Positions 25,101-37,100 of a stretch of 64,000 bases of DNA are shown here, one piece after another. Source of the stretch: Utricularia gibba (Eukaryota; Streptophyta; Magnoliopsida; Lamiales; Lentibulariaceae). Made by a program: the position numbers and the translations under genes. The notes under the pieces are model-generated. The model saw nothing but the letters and a program-made list of their open reading frames with translations, was not told where the DNA came from and did not search any database. How positions within the stretch are numbered: position 1 is the stretch's first letter; every line of letters starts with the position of its first letter. Location: NCBI GenBank assembly GCA_002189035.1, contig NEEC01000016.1, positions 1 through 64,000 on the forward strand, given 5' to 3'.

Positions 25101-26249
25101 GGTTTGGACGATGTGGCGTCAATGGCGAAGGCTGCGCGAGGCCACCCCTTGGTGTAGGAATTCCCAGGGCCCGAGCACACTCGGAGAAACGCATGAGAAT
25201 GCCGCGAAATTCAAGATTTTGACATATATTAACGAATCACGCGTGTTTCGCAATCCGAGAATAATTTTCGCATAAAAACGAGCAAAGGAGTCGCATGTCC
25301 CAATGGCTAGACCATTTTGGACACCATTGAAGGCTAATATAAGGCCATCCGTCGAGCTTCGAACTTTCCTCGGATGGGCGAACTCCCAACACGAAAAACG
25401 ACCGTCTCGGAATGAGCTTCGAAACGGTATGCTGTGTGTCGCGTGACTCTAAACGGTTTGGACGATGTGGCGTCAATGGCGAAGGCTGCGCGAGGCCACC
25501 CCTTAATGTAGGAATTCCCAGGGCCCGAGCACACTCGGAGAAACGCATGAGAATGCCGCGAAATTCAAGATTTTGACATATATTAACGAATCACGCGTGT
25601 TTCGCAAGCCGAGAACAATTTTCGCATAAAAACGAGCAAACGAGTCGCAACGTCCCCAATGGCTAGACCATTTTGTGACACCATTGAAGGCTTATATAGG
25701 GCCATCCGTCGAGCTTCGAACTTTCCTCGGATGGGCGAGCTCCCAACACGAAAAACGACCGTCTCGGAATGAGCTTCGAAACGGTATGCTGTGTGTCGCG
25801 TGACTCTAAACGGTTTGGACGATGTGGCGTCAATGGCGAAGGCTGCGCGAGGCCACCCCTTGGTGTAGGAAGTCCCGGCCCGAGCACACTAGAAACGCAT
25901 GAGAATGCCGCGAAATTCAAGATTTTTACATATATTAACGAATCACGCGTGTTTCGCAATCCGAGAACAATTTTCGCATAAAAACGAGCAAAGGAGTCGC
26001 AACGTCCCCAATGGCTAGGCCATTTTGTGACACCATTCAAGGCTTATATAGGGCCATCCGTCGAGCTTCGAACTTTCCTCGGATGGGCGAACTCCCAACA
26101 CGAAAAACGACCGTCTCGGAATGAGCTTCGAAACGGTATGCTGTGTGTCGCGTGACTCTAAACGGTTTGGACGATGTGGCGTCAATGGCGAAGGCTGCGC
26201 GAGGCCACCCCTTAATGTAGGAATTCCCAGGGCCCGAGCACACTCGGAG

Positions 26250-26571
26250 AAACGCATGAGAATGCCGCGAAATTCAAGATTTTGACATATATTAACGAAT
26301 CACGCGTGTTTCGCAAGCCGAGAATTTTCGCATAAAAACGAGCAAACGAGTCCCAACGTCCCAATGGCTAGGCTTTTGTGACACCATTGAGCTTCGAACT
26401 TTCCTCGGATGGGAAGCTCCCAACACGAAAAACGACCGTCTCGGAATGAGCTTCGAAACGGTATGCTTTGTGCGCGTGACTCTAAACGGTTTGGAGATGT
26501 GGCGTCAATGGCGAAGGCTGCGCGAGGCCACCCCTTGGTGTAGGAAGTCCCGGGCCCGAGCACACCCGTAG
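26250..26571. repeat. 322-bp monomer with internal deletion (34-mer copy 1, position 21)
   Basis: GACACCATT is joined directly to GAGCTTCGAAC, removing the CAAGGCTTATATAGG..CCGTC segment of about 27 bases. The same HOR position in copy 2 (about 38167-38520) is intact, so the loss is specific to copy 1. GCTTTTGTGAC and CTTTGTGCGCGTG are further changes. Confidence 0.85.
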
Positions 26572-29500
26572 AAACGCATGAGAATGCCGCGAAATTCAAG
26601 ATTTTGACATATATTAACGAATCACGCGTGTTTCGCAAGCCGAGAACAATTTTCGCATAAAAACGAGCAAAGGAGTCGCAACGTCCCCAATGGCTAGGCC
26701 ATTTTGTGACACCATTCAAGGCTTATATAGGGCCATCCTTCGAGCTTCGAACTTTCTCGGATGGGCAAGCTCCAACACGAAAAACGACCGTCTCGGAATG
26801 AGCTTCGAAACGGTATGCTGTGTGTCGCGTGACTCTAAACGGTTTGGACGATGTGGCGTCAATGGCGAAGGCTGCGCGAGGCCACCCCTTAATGTAGGAA
26901 TTCCCAGGGCCCGAGCACACTCGGAGAAACGCATGAGAATGCCGCGAAATTCAAGATTTTGACATATATTAACGAATCACGCGTGTTTCGCAAGCCGAGA
27001 ACAATTTTCGCATAAAAACGAGCAAACGAGTCCCAACGTCCCCAATGGCTAGGCCATTTTGTGACACCATTCAAGGCTTATATAGGGCCATCCGTCGAGC
27101 TTCGAACTTTCCTCGGATGGGCGAACTCCCAACACGAAAAACGATCGTCTCAGAATGAGCTTCGAAACGGTATGCTGTGTGTCGCGTGACTCTAAACGGT
27201 TTGGACGATGTGGCGTCAATTGCGAAGGCTGCGCGAGGCCACCCCTTAATGTAGGAATTCCAGGGCCCGAGCACACTCGGAGAAACGCATGAGAATGCCG
27301 CGAAATTCAAGATTTTGACATATATTAACGAATCACGCGTGTTTCGCAATCCGAGAATAATTTTCGCATAAAAACGAGCAAAGGAGTCGCGATGTCCCCA
27401 ATGGCTAGACCATTTTGTGACACCATTCAAGGCTAATATAAGGCCATCCTTCGAGCTTCGAACTTTCCTCGGATGGGCGAGCTCCCAACACGAAAAACGA
27501 TCGTCTCAGAATGAGCTTCGAAACGGTATGCTGTGTGTCGCGTGACTCTAAACGGTTTGGACGATGTGGCGTCAATGGCGAAGGCTGCGCGAGGCCACCC
27601 CTTGGTGTAGGAAGTCCCAGGGCCCGAGCACACCTAGAAACGCATGAGAATGCCGCGAAATTCAAGATTTTGACATATATTAACGAATCACGCGTGTTTC
27701 GCAATCCGAGAAAAATTTTCGCATAAAAACGAGCAAAGGAGTCGCAACGTCCCCAATGGCTAGACCATTTTGTGACACCATTCAAGGCTAATATAGGCCA
27801 TCCTTCGAGCTTCGAACTTTCCTCGGATGGGCGAACTTCCAACACGAAAAACGATCGTCTCAGAATGAGCTTCGAAACGGTATGCTGTGTGTCGCGTGAC
27901 TCTAAACGGTTTGGACGATGTGGCGTCAATGGCGAAGGCTGCGCGAGGCCACCCCTTGGTGTAGGAAGTCCCGGGCCCGAGCACACCCGAGAAACGCATG
28001 AGAATGCCGCGAAATTCAAGATTTTGACATATATTAACGAATCACGCGTGTTTCGCAAGCCGAGAACAATTTTCGCATAAAAACGAGCAAAGGAGTCGCA
28101 ACGTCCCCAATGGCTAGACCATTTTGTGACACCATTGAAGGCTTATATAGGGCCATCCGTCGAGCTTCGAACTTTCCTCGGATGGGCGAACTCCCAACAC
28201 GAAAAACGACCGTCTCGGAATGAGCTTCGAAACGGTATGCTGTGTGTCGCGTGACTCTAAACGGTTTGGACGATGTGGCGTCAATGGCGAAGGCTGCGCG
28301 AGGCCACCCCTTAATGTAGGAATTCCCAGGGCCCGAGCACACTCGGAGAAACGCATGAGAATGCCGCGAAATTCAAGATTTTGACATATATTAACGAATC
28401 ACGCGTGTTTCGCAAGCCGAGAACAATTTTCGCATAAAAACGAGCAAACGAGTCCAACGTCCCCAATGGCTAGGCCATTTTGTGACACCATTCAAGGCTT
28501 ATATAGGGCCATCCGTCGAGCTTCGAACTTTCCTCGGATGGGCGAACTCCAACACGAAAAACGATCGTCTCAGAATGAGCTTCGAAACGGTATGCTGTGT
28601 GTCGCGTGACTCTAAACGGTTTGGACGATGTGGCGTCAATGGCGAAGGCTGCGCGAGGCCACCCCTTAATGTAGGAATTCCCAGGGCCCGAGCACACTCG
28701 GAGAAACGCATGAGAATGCCGCGAAATTCAAGATTTTGACATATATTAACGAATCACGCGTGTTTCGCAAGCCGAGATTAGTTTTCGCATAAAAACGAGC
28801 AAACGAGTCCCAACGTCCCAATGGCTAGGCCATTTTGTGACACCATTCAAGGCTTATATAGGGCCATCCGTTGAGCTTCGAACTTTCCTCGGATGGGCGA
28901 TTTCCCAACACGAAAAACGATCGTCTCAGAATGAGCTTCGAAACGGTATGCTGTGTGTCGCGTGACTCTAAACGGTTTGGACGATGTGGCGTCAATGGCG
29001 AAGGCTGCGCGAGGCCACCCCTTGGTGTAGGAATTCCCAGGGCCCGAGCACACTCGGAGAAACGCATGAGAATGCCGCGAAATTCAAGATTTTGACATAT
29101 ATTAACGAATCACGCGTGTTTCGCAATCCGAGAATAATTTTCGCATAAAAACGAGCAAAGGAGTCGCGATGTCCCCAATGGCTAGACCATTTTGGGACAC
29201 CATTGAAGGCTAATATAAGGCCATCCGTCGAGCTTCGAACTTTCCTCGGATGGGCGAACTCCCAACACGAAAAACGACCGTCTCGGAATGAGCTTCGAAA
29301 CGGTATGCTGTGTGTCGCGTGACTCTAAACGGTTTGGACGATGTGGCGTCAATGGCGAAGGCTGCGCGAGGCCACCCCTTAATGTAGGAATTCCCAGGCC
29401 CGAGCACACAGAGAAACGCATGAGAATGCCGCGAAATTCAAGATTTTGACATATATTAACGAATCACGCGTGTTTCGCAATCCGAGAATAATTTTCGCAT

Positions 29501-30115
29501 AAAAACGAGCAAAGGAGTCGTGTCCCCAATGGCTAGACCATTTTGTGACACCATTCAAGGCTTATATAGGGCCATCCGTCGAGCTTCGAACTTTCCTCGG
29601 ATGGGCGAACTCCCAACACGAAAAACGATCGTCTCAGAATGAGCTTCGAAACGGTATGCTGTGTGTCGCGTGACTCTAAACGGTTTGGACGATGTGGCGT
29701 CAATGGCGAAGGCTGCGCGAGGCCACCCCTTAATGTAGGAATTCCCAGGGCCCGAGCACACTCGGAGAAACGCATGAGAATGCCGCGAAATTCAAGATTT
29801 TGACATATATTAACGAATCACGCGTGTTTCGCAAGCCGAGAAATTTTCGCATAAAAACGAGCAAACGAGTCCCAACGTCCCAATGGCTAGGCCATTTTGT
29901 GACACCATTCAAGGCTTAAGGGCCATCCGTCGAGCTTCGAACTTTCCTCGGATGGGCGAACTCCAACACGAAAAACGATCGTCTCAGAATGAGCTTCGAA
30001 ACGGTATGCTGTGTGTCGCGTGACTCTAAACGGTTTGGACGATGTGGCGTCAATGCGAAGGCTGCGCGAGGCCACCCCTTGGTGTAGGAAGTCCCGGGCC
30101 CGATCACACCCGTAG

Positions 30116-30751
30116 AAACGCATGAGAATGCCGCGAAATTCCATATATTAACGAATCTCGCGTGTTTCGCAAGCCGAGAAGTTTTCGCATAAAAACGAGC
30201 AAAGTCCCAACGTCCCCAATGGCTAGGCCATTTTGTGACACCATTCAAGGCTTATATAGGGCCATCCGTCGAGCTTCGAACTTTCCTCGGATGGGCGATT
30301 CCCAACACGAAAAACGATCGTCTCAGACTTCGAAACGGTATGTGTGTCGCGTGACTCTAAACGACGATTGGCGTCAATGGCGAAGGCTGCGCGAGGCCAC
30401 CCCTTGGTGTAGGAAGTCTTAGAAACGCATGAGAATGCCGCGAAATTCATGAATCACGCGTGTTTCGCAATCCGAGAACAATTTTCGCATAAAAACGAGC
30501 AAAGGAGTCGCAACGTCCCCAATGGCTAGGCCATTTTGTGACACCATTCAAGGTATAGGGCCATCCGGCTTCGAACTTTCCTCGGATGGGCGAATCCCAA
30601 CACGAAAAACGATCGTCTTAGAATGAGCTTCGAAACGGTATGCTGTGTGTCGCGTGACTCTAAACGGTTTGGACGATGTGGCGTCAATGGCGAAGGCTGC
30701 GCGAGGCCACCCCTTAATGTAGGAATTCCCAGGGCCCGAGCACACTCGGAG
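30116..30751. repeat. Two deletion-rich monomers (307 and 329 bp)
   Basis: Multiple short gaps cluster here: CAGACTTCGAAACGG (30326), GTATGTGTGTCGCG, CTAAACGACGATTGGCG, GAAGTCTTAGAAACG (30414), AAATTCATGAATCACG (30443) and GGTATAGGGCCATCCGGC (30552). The neighbour on the left lacks AAGATTTTGA near 30141, and the one on the right has a duplicated GAAATTC and a deletion at 31127-31150. Copy 2 has nearly intact monomers at the same HOR positions. Confidence 0.85.
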
Positions 30752-31104
30752 AAACGCATGAGAATGCCGCGAAATTCAAGATTTTGACATATATTAACGA
30801 ATCACGCGTGTTTCGCAATCCGAGAATAATTTTCGCATAAAAACGAGCAAAGGAGTCGCATGTCCCCAATGGCTAGACCATTTTGTGACACCATTCAAGG
30901 CTAATATAGGCCATCCTTCGAGCTTCGAACTTTCCTCGGATGGGCGACTCCCAACACGAAAAACGATCGTCTCAGAATGAGCTTCGAAACGGTATGCTGT
31001 GTGTCGCGTGACTCTAAACGGTTTGGACGATGTGGCGTCAATGGCGAAGGCTGCGCGAGGCCACCCCTTGGTGTAGGAAGTCCCAGGCCCGAGCACACCC
31101 ATAG

Positions 31105-34100
31105 AAACGCATGAGAATGCCGAAATTCGAAATTCAAGATTTCCGAATCACGCGTGTTTCGCAATCCGAGAAAAATTTTCGCATAAAAACGAGCAAAGGA
31201 GTCGCAACGTCCCCAATGGCTAGACCATTTTGTGACACCATTCAAGGCTAATATAGGCCATCCTTCGAGCTTCGAACTTTCCTCGGATGGGCGAACTCCC
31301 AACACGAAAAACGATCGTCTCAGAATGAGCTTCGAAACGGTATGCTGTGTGTCGCGTGACTCTAAACGGTTTGGACGATGTGGCGTCAATGGCGAAGGCT
31401 GCGCGAGGCCACCCCTTGGTGTAGGAATCCCGGGCCCGAGCACACCCGTAGAAACGCATGAGAATGCCGCGAAATTCAAGATTTTGACATATATTAACGA
31501 ATCACGCGTGTTTCGCAAGCCGAGAATAATTTTCGCATAAAAACGAGCAAAGGAGTCGCGATGTCCCCAATGGCTAGACCATTTTGGGACACATTGAAGG
31601 CTAATATAAGGCCATCCTTCGAGCTTCGAACTTTCCTCGGATGGGCAAGCTCCCAACACGAAAAACGACCGTCTCGGAATGAGCTTCGAAACGGTATGCT
31701 GTGTGTCGCGTGACTCTAAACGGTTTGGACGATGTGGCGTCAATGGCGAAGGCTGCGCGAGGCCACCCCTTAATGTAGGAATTCCCAGGGCCCGAGCACA
31801 CTCGGAGAAACGCATGAGAATGCCGCGAAATTCAAGATTTTGACATATATTAACGAATCACGCGTGTTTCGCAAGCCGAGAAAATTTTCGCATAAAAACG
31901 AGCAAAGAGTCCAACGTCCCCAATGGCTAGGCCATTTTGTGACACCATTCAAGGCTTATATAGGGCCATCCTTCGAGCTTCGAACTTTCCTCGGATGGGC
32001 AACTCCCAACACGAAAAACGACCGTCTCGGAATGAGCTTCGAAACGGTATGCTGTGTGTCGCGTGACTCTAAACGGTTTGGACGATGTGGCGTCAATGGC
32101 GAAGGCTGCGCGAGGCCACCCCTTGGTGTAGAATTCCCAGGGCCCGAGCACACTCGGAGAAACGCATGAGAATGCCGCGAAATTCAAGATTTTGACATAT
32201 ATTAACGAATCACGCGTGTTTCGCAAGCCGAGATTAGTTTTCGCATAAAAACGAGCAAAGGAGTCGCAATGTCCCCAATGGCTAGACCATTTTGACACCA
32301 TTGAAGGCTAATATAGGCCATCCTTCGAGCTTCGAACTTTCCTCGGATGGGCAAGCTCCCAACACGAAAAACGACCGTCTCAGAATGAGCTTCGAAACGG
32401 TATGCTTGTGTCGCGTGACTCTAAACGGTTTGGACGATGTGGCGTCAATGCGAAGGCTGCGCGAGGCCACCCCTTAATGTAGGAATTCCCAGGGCCCGAG
32501 CACACTCGGAGAAACGCATGAGAATGCCGCGAAATTCAAGATTTTGACATATATTAACGAATCACGCGTGTTTCGCAATCCGAGAATAATTTTCGCATAA
32601 AAACGAGCAAAGGAGTCGCGATGTCCCCAATGGCTAGACCATTTTGGACACCATTGAAGGCTAATATAAGGCCATCCGTCGAGCTTCGAACTTTCCTCGG
32701 ATGGGCGAACTCCCAACACGAAAAACGACCGTCTCGGAATGAGCTTCGAAACGGTATGCTGTGTGTCGCGTGACTCTAAACGGTTTGGACGATGTGGCGT
32801 CAATGGCGAAGGCTGCGCGAGGCCACCCCTTAATGTAGGAATTCCCAGGGCCCGAGCACACTCGGAGAAACGCATGAGAATGCCGCGAAATTCAAGATTT
32901 TGACATATATTAACGAATCACGCGTGTTTCGCAATCCGAGAATAATTTTCGCATAAAAACGAGCAAAGGAGTCGCATGTCCCCAATGGCTAGACCATTTT
33001 GTGACACCATTCAAGGCTTATATAGGGCCATCCGTCGAGCTTCGAACTTTCCTCGGATGGGCGAACTCCCAACACGAAAAACGATCGTCTCAGAATGAGC
33101 TTCGAAACGGTATGCTGTGTGTCGCGTGACTCTAAACGGTTTGGACGATGTGGCGTCAATGGCGAAGGCTGCGCGAGGCCACCCCTTGGTGTAGGAATTC
33201 CCAGGGCCCGAGCACACTCGGAGAAACGCATGAGAATGCCGCGAAATTCAAGATTTTGACATATATTAACGAATCACGCGTGTTTCGCAATCCGAGAATA
33301 ATTTTCGCATAAAAACGAGCAAAGGAGTCGCATGTCCCCAATGGCTAGACCATTTTGTGACACCATTCAAGGCTAATATAGGCCATCCTTCGAGCTTCGA
33401 ACTTTCCTCGGATGGGCGAACTCCCAACACGAAAAACGATCGTCTCAGAATGAGCTTCGAAACGGTATGCTGTGTGTCGCGTGACTCTAAACGGTTTGGA
33501 CGATGTGGCGTCAATGGCGAAGGCTGCGCGAGGCCACCCCTTGGTGTAGGAATCCCAGGGCCCGAGCACACCCGTAGAAACGCATGAGAATGCCGCGAAA
33601 TTCAAGATTTTACATATATTAACGAATCACGCGTGTTTCGCAATCCGAGAAAATTTTCGCATAAAAACGAGCAAAGGAGTCGCAACGTCCCCAATGGCTA
33701 GACCATTTTGTGACACCATTCAAGGCTAATATAAGGCCATCCTTCGAGCTTCGAACTTTCCTCGGATGGGCGAACTCCAACACGAAAAACGATCGTCTCA
33801 GAATGAGCTTCGAAACGGTATGCTGTGTGTCGCGTGACTCTAAACGGTTTGGACGATGTGGCGTCAATGGCGAAGGCTGCGCGAGGCCACCCCTTGGTGT
33901 AGGAAGTCCCGGGGCCCGAGCACACCCGTAGAAACGCATGAGAATGCCGCGAAATTCAAGATTTTGACATATATTAACGAATCACGCGTGTTTCGCAAGC
34001 CGAGAAAATTTTCGCATAAAAACGAGCAAAGGAGTCGCAACGTCCCCAATGGCTAGACCATTTTGTGACACCATTGAAGGCTTATATAGGGCCATCCGTC

Positions 34101-37100
34101 GAGCTTCGAACTTTCGGATGGGCGAGCTCCCAACACGAAAAACGACCGTCTCGGAATGAGCTTCGAAACGGTATGCTGTGTGTCGCGTGACTCTAAACGG
34201 TTTGGACGATGTGGCGTCAATGGCGAAGGCTGCGCGAGGCCACCCCTTAATGTAGGAATTCCCAGGGCCCGAGCACACTCGGAGAAACGCATGAGAATGC
34301 CGCGAAATTCAAGATTTTGACATATATTAACGAATCACGCGTGTTTCGCAAGCCGAGAACAATTTTCGCATAAAAACGAGCAAACGAGTCCAACGTCCCC
34401 AATGGCTAGGCCATTTTGTGACACCATTCAAGGCTTATATAGGGCCATCCGTCGAGCTTCGAACTTTCCTCGGATGGGCGAACTCCAACACGAAAAACGA
34501 TCGTCTCAGAATGAGCTTCGAAACGGTATGCTGTGTGTCGCGTGACTCTAAACGGTTTGGACGATGTGGCGTCAATGGCGAAGGCTGCGCGAGGCCACCC
34601 CTTGGTGTAGGAAGTCCCGGGGCCCGAGCACACCCGTAGAAACGCATGAGAATGCCGCGAAATTCAAGATTTTGACATATATTAACGAATCACGCGTGTT
34701 TCGCAAGCCGAGAAAGTTTTCGCATAAAAACGAGCAAACGAGTCCCAACGTCCCCAATGGCTAGGCCATTTTGTGACACCATTCAAGGCTTATATAGGGC
34801 CATCCGTCGAGCTTCGAACTTTCCTCGGATGGGCGATTCCCAACACGAAAAACGATCGTCTCAGAATGAGCTTCGAAACGGTATGCTGTGTGTCGCGTGA
34901 CTCTAAACGGTTTGGACGATGTGGCGTCAATGGCGAAGGCTGCGCGAGGCCACCCCTTGGTGTAGGAAGTCCCGGAGCACACCCTAGAAACGCATGAGAA
35001 TGCCGCGAAATTCAAGATTTTGACATATATTAACGAATCACGCGTGTTTCGCAATCCGAGAACAATTTTCGCATAAAAACGAGCAAAGGAGTCGCATGTC
35101 CCCAATGGCTAGGCCATTTTGTGACACCATTCAAGGCTTATATAGGGCCATCCGTCGAGCTTCGAACTTTCCTCGGATGGGCGATTTCCCAACACGAAAA
35201 ACGATCGTCTCAGAATGAGCTTCGAAACGGTATGCTGTGTGTCGCGTGACTCTAAACGGTTTGGACGATGTGGCGTCAATGGCGAAGGCTGCGCGAGGCC
35301 ACCCCTTAATGTAGGAATTCCCAGGGCCCGAGCACACTCGGAGAAACGCATGAGAATGCCGCGAAATTCAAGATTTTGACATATATTAACGAATCACGCG
35401 TGTTTCGCAAGCCGAGAATAATTTTCGCATAAAAACGAGCAAAGGAGTCGCGATGTCCCCAATGGCTAGACCATTTTGTGACACCATTCAAGGCTAATAT
35501 AGGGCCATCCTTCGAGCTTCGAACTTTCCTCGGATGGGCGAGCTCCCAACACGAAAAACGACGTCTCAGAATGAGCTTCGAAACGGTATGCTGTGTCGCG
35601 TGACTCTAAACGGTTTGGACGATGTGGCGTCAATGGCGAAGGCTGCGCGAGGCCACCCCTTGGTGTAGGAATCCCAGGGCCCGAGCACACCCGTGTTTCG
35701 CAGAAACGCATGAGAATGCCGCGAAATTCAAGATTTTGACATATATTAACGAATCACGCGTGTTTCGCAATCCGAGAAATTTTCGCATAAAAACGAGCAA
35801 ACGAGTCCAACGTCCCCAATGGCTAGGCCATTTTGTGACACCATTCAAGGCTTATATAGGGCCATCCGTCGAGCTTCGAACTTTCCTCGGATGGGCGAAC
35901 TCCCAACACGAAAAACGATCGTCTCAGAATGAGCTTCGAAACGGTATGCTGTGTGTCGCGTGACTCTAAACGGTTTGGACGATGTGGCGTCAATGGCGAA
36001 GGCTGCGCGAGGCCACCCCTTGGTGTAGGAATTCCCAGGGCCCGAGCACACTCGGAGAAACGCATGAGAATGCCGCGAAATTCAAGATTTTGACATATAT
36101 TAACGAATCACGCGTGTTTCGCAAGCCGAGATTAATTTTCGCATAAAAACGAGCAAAGGAGTCGCAACGTCCCCAATGGCTAGACCATTTTGGACACCAT
36201 TCAAGGCTAATATAGGCCATCCTTCGAGCTTCGAACTTTCCTCGGATGGGCAAGCTCCCAACACGAAAAACGACCGTCTCAGAATGAGCTTCGAAACGGT
36301 ATGCTGTGTGTCGCGTGACTCTAAACGGTTTGGACGATGTGGCGTCAATGGCGAAGGCTGCGCGAGGCCACCCCTTGGTGTAGGAATTCCCAGGGCCCGA
36401 GCACACTCGGAGAAACGCATGAGAATGCCGCGAAATTCAAGATTTTGACATATATTAACGAATCACGCGTGTTTCGCAAGCCGAGATCGCATAAAAACGA
36501 GCAAAGAGTCGCAACGTCCCCAATGGCTAGGCCATTTGTGACACCATTCAAGGCTTATATAGGGCCATCCGTCGAGCTTCGAACTTTCCTCGGATGGGCG
36601 AACCCAACACGAAAAACGATCGTCTCAGAATGAGCTTCGAAACGGTATGCTGTGTGTCGCGTGACTCTAAACGGTTTGGACGATGTGGCGTCAATGGCGA
36701 AGGCTGCGCGAGGCCACCCCTTGGTGTAGGAATTCCCAGGGCCCGAGCACACTCGGAGAAACGCATGAGAATGCCGCGAAATTCAAGATTTTGACATATA
36801 TTAACGAATCACGCGTGTTTCGCAAGCCGAGATTAGTTTTCGCATAAAAACGAGCAAAGGAGTCGCAACGTCCCCAATGGCTAGACCATTTTGACACCAT
36901 TGAAGGCTAATATAAGGCCATCCGTCGAGCTTCGAACTTTCCTCGGATGGGCGAACTCCCAACACGAAAAACGACGTCTCGGAATGAGCTTCGAAACGGT
37001 ATGCTGTGTGTCGCGTGACTCTAAACGGTTTGGACGATGTGGCGTCAATGGCGAAGGCTGCGCGAGGCCACCCCTTGGTGTAGGAATTCCCAGGGCCCGA

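Larger units (their letters stand above)
19180..31104. repeat. 34-monomer higher-order repeat, copy 1 (11,925 bp)
   Basis: Thirty-four monomers are followed by a second copy with the same class order. The rare spacer GAGAA(A)ATTTT occurs at positions 1, 8, 14 and 25 (about 19249, 21718, 23837, 27705), giving steps of 7, 6, 11 and 10 monomers. The next copy shows the same steps. CCGTTGAG marks position 28 (28868). Positions 24-28 resemble positions 7-11, and positions 33-34 resemble 12-13, so the unit contains an internal segmental duplication. The copy is shorter than copy 2 because of local deletions at 26250-26571 and 30116-30751. Confidence 0.85.

Noticed and set aside
30901-31815. Minus-strand open frame of 304 codons, the longest in the window
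   Set aside because: It crosses three satellite monomers. Monomers of 354 bases are a multiple of three, so a stop-free frame can run on from one copy to the next. The translated sequence repeats with the satellite and shares frames with dozens of other copies. No start context, domain or codon signature supports a gene.
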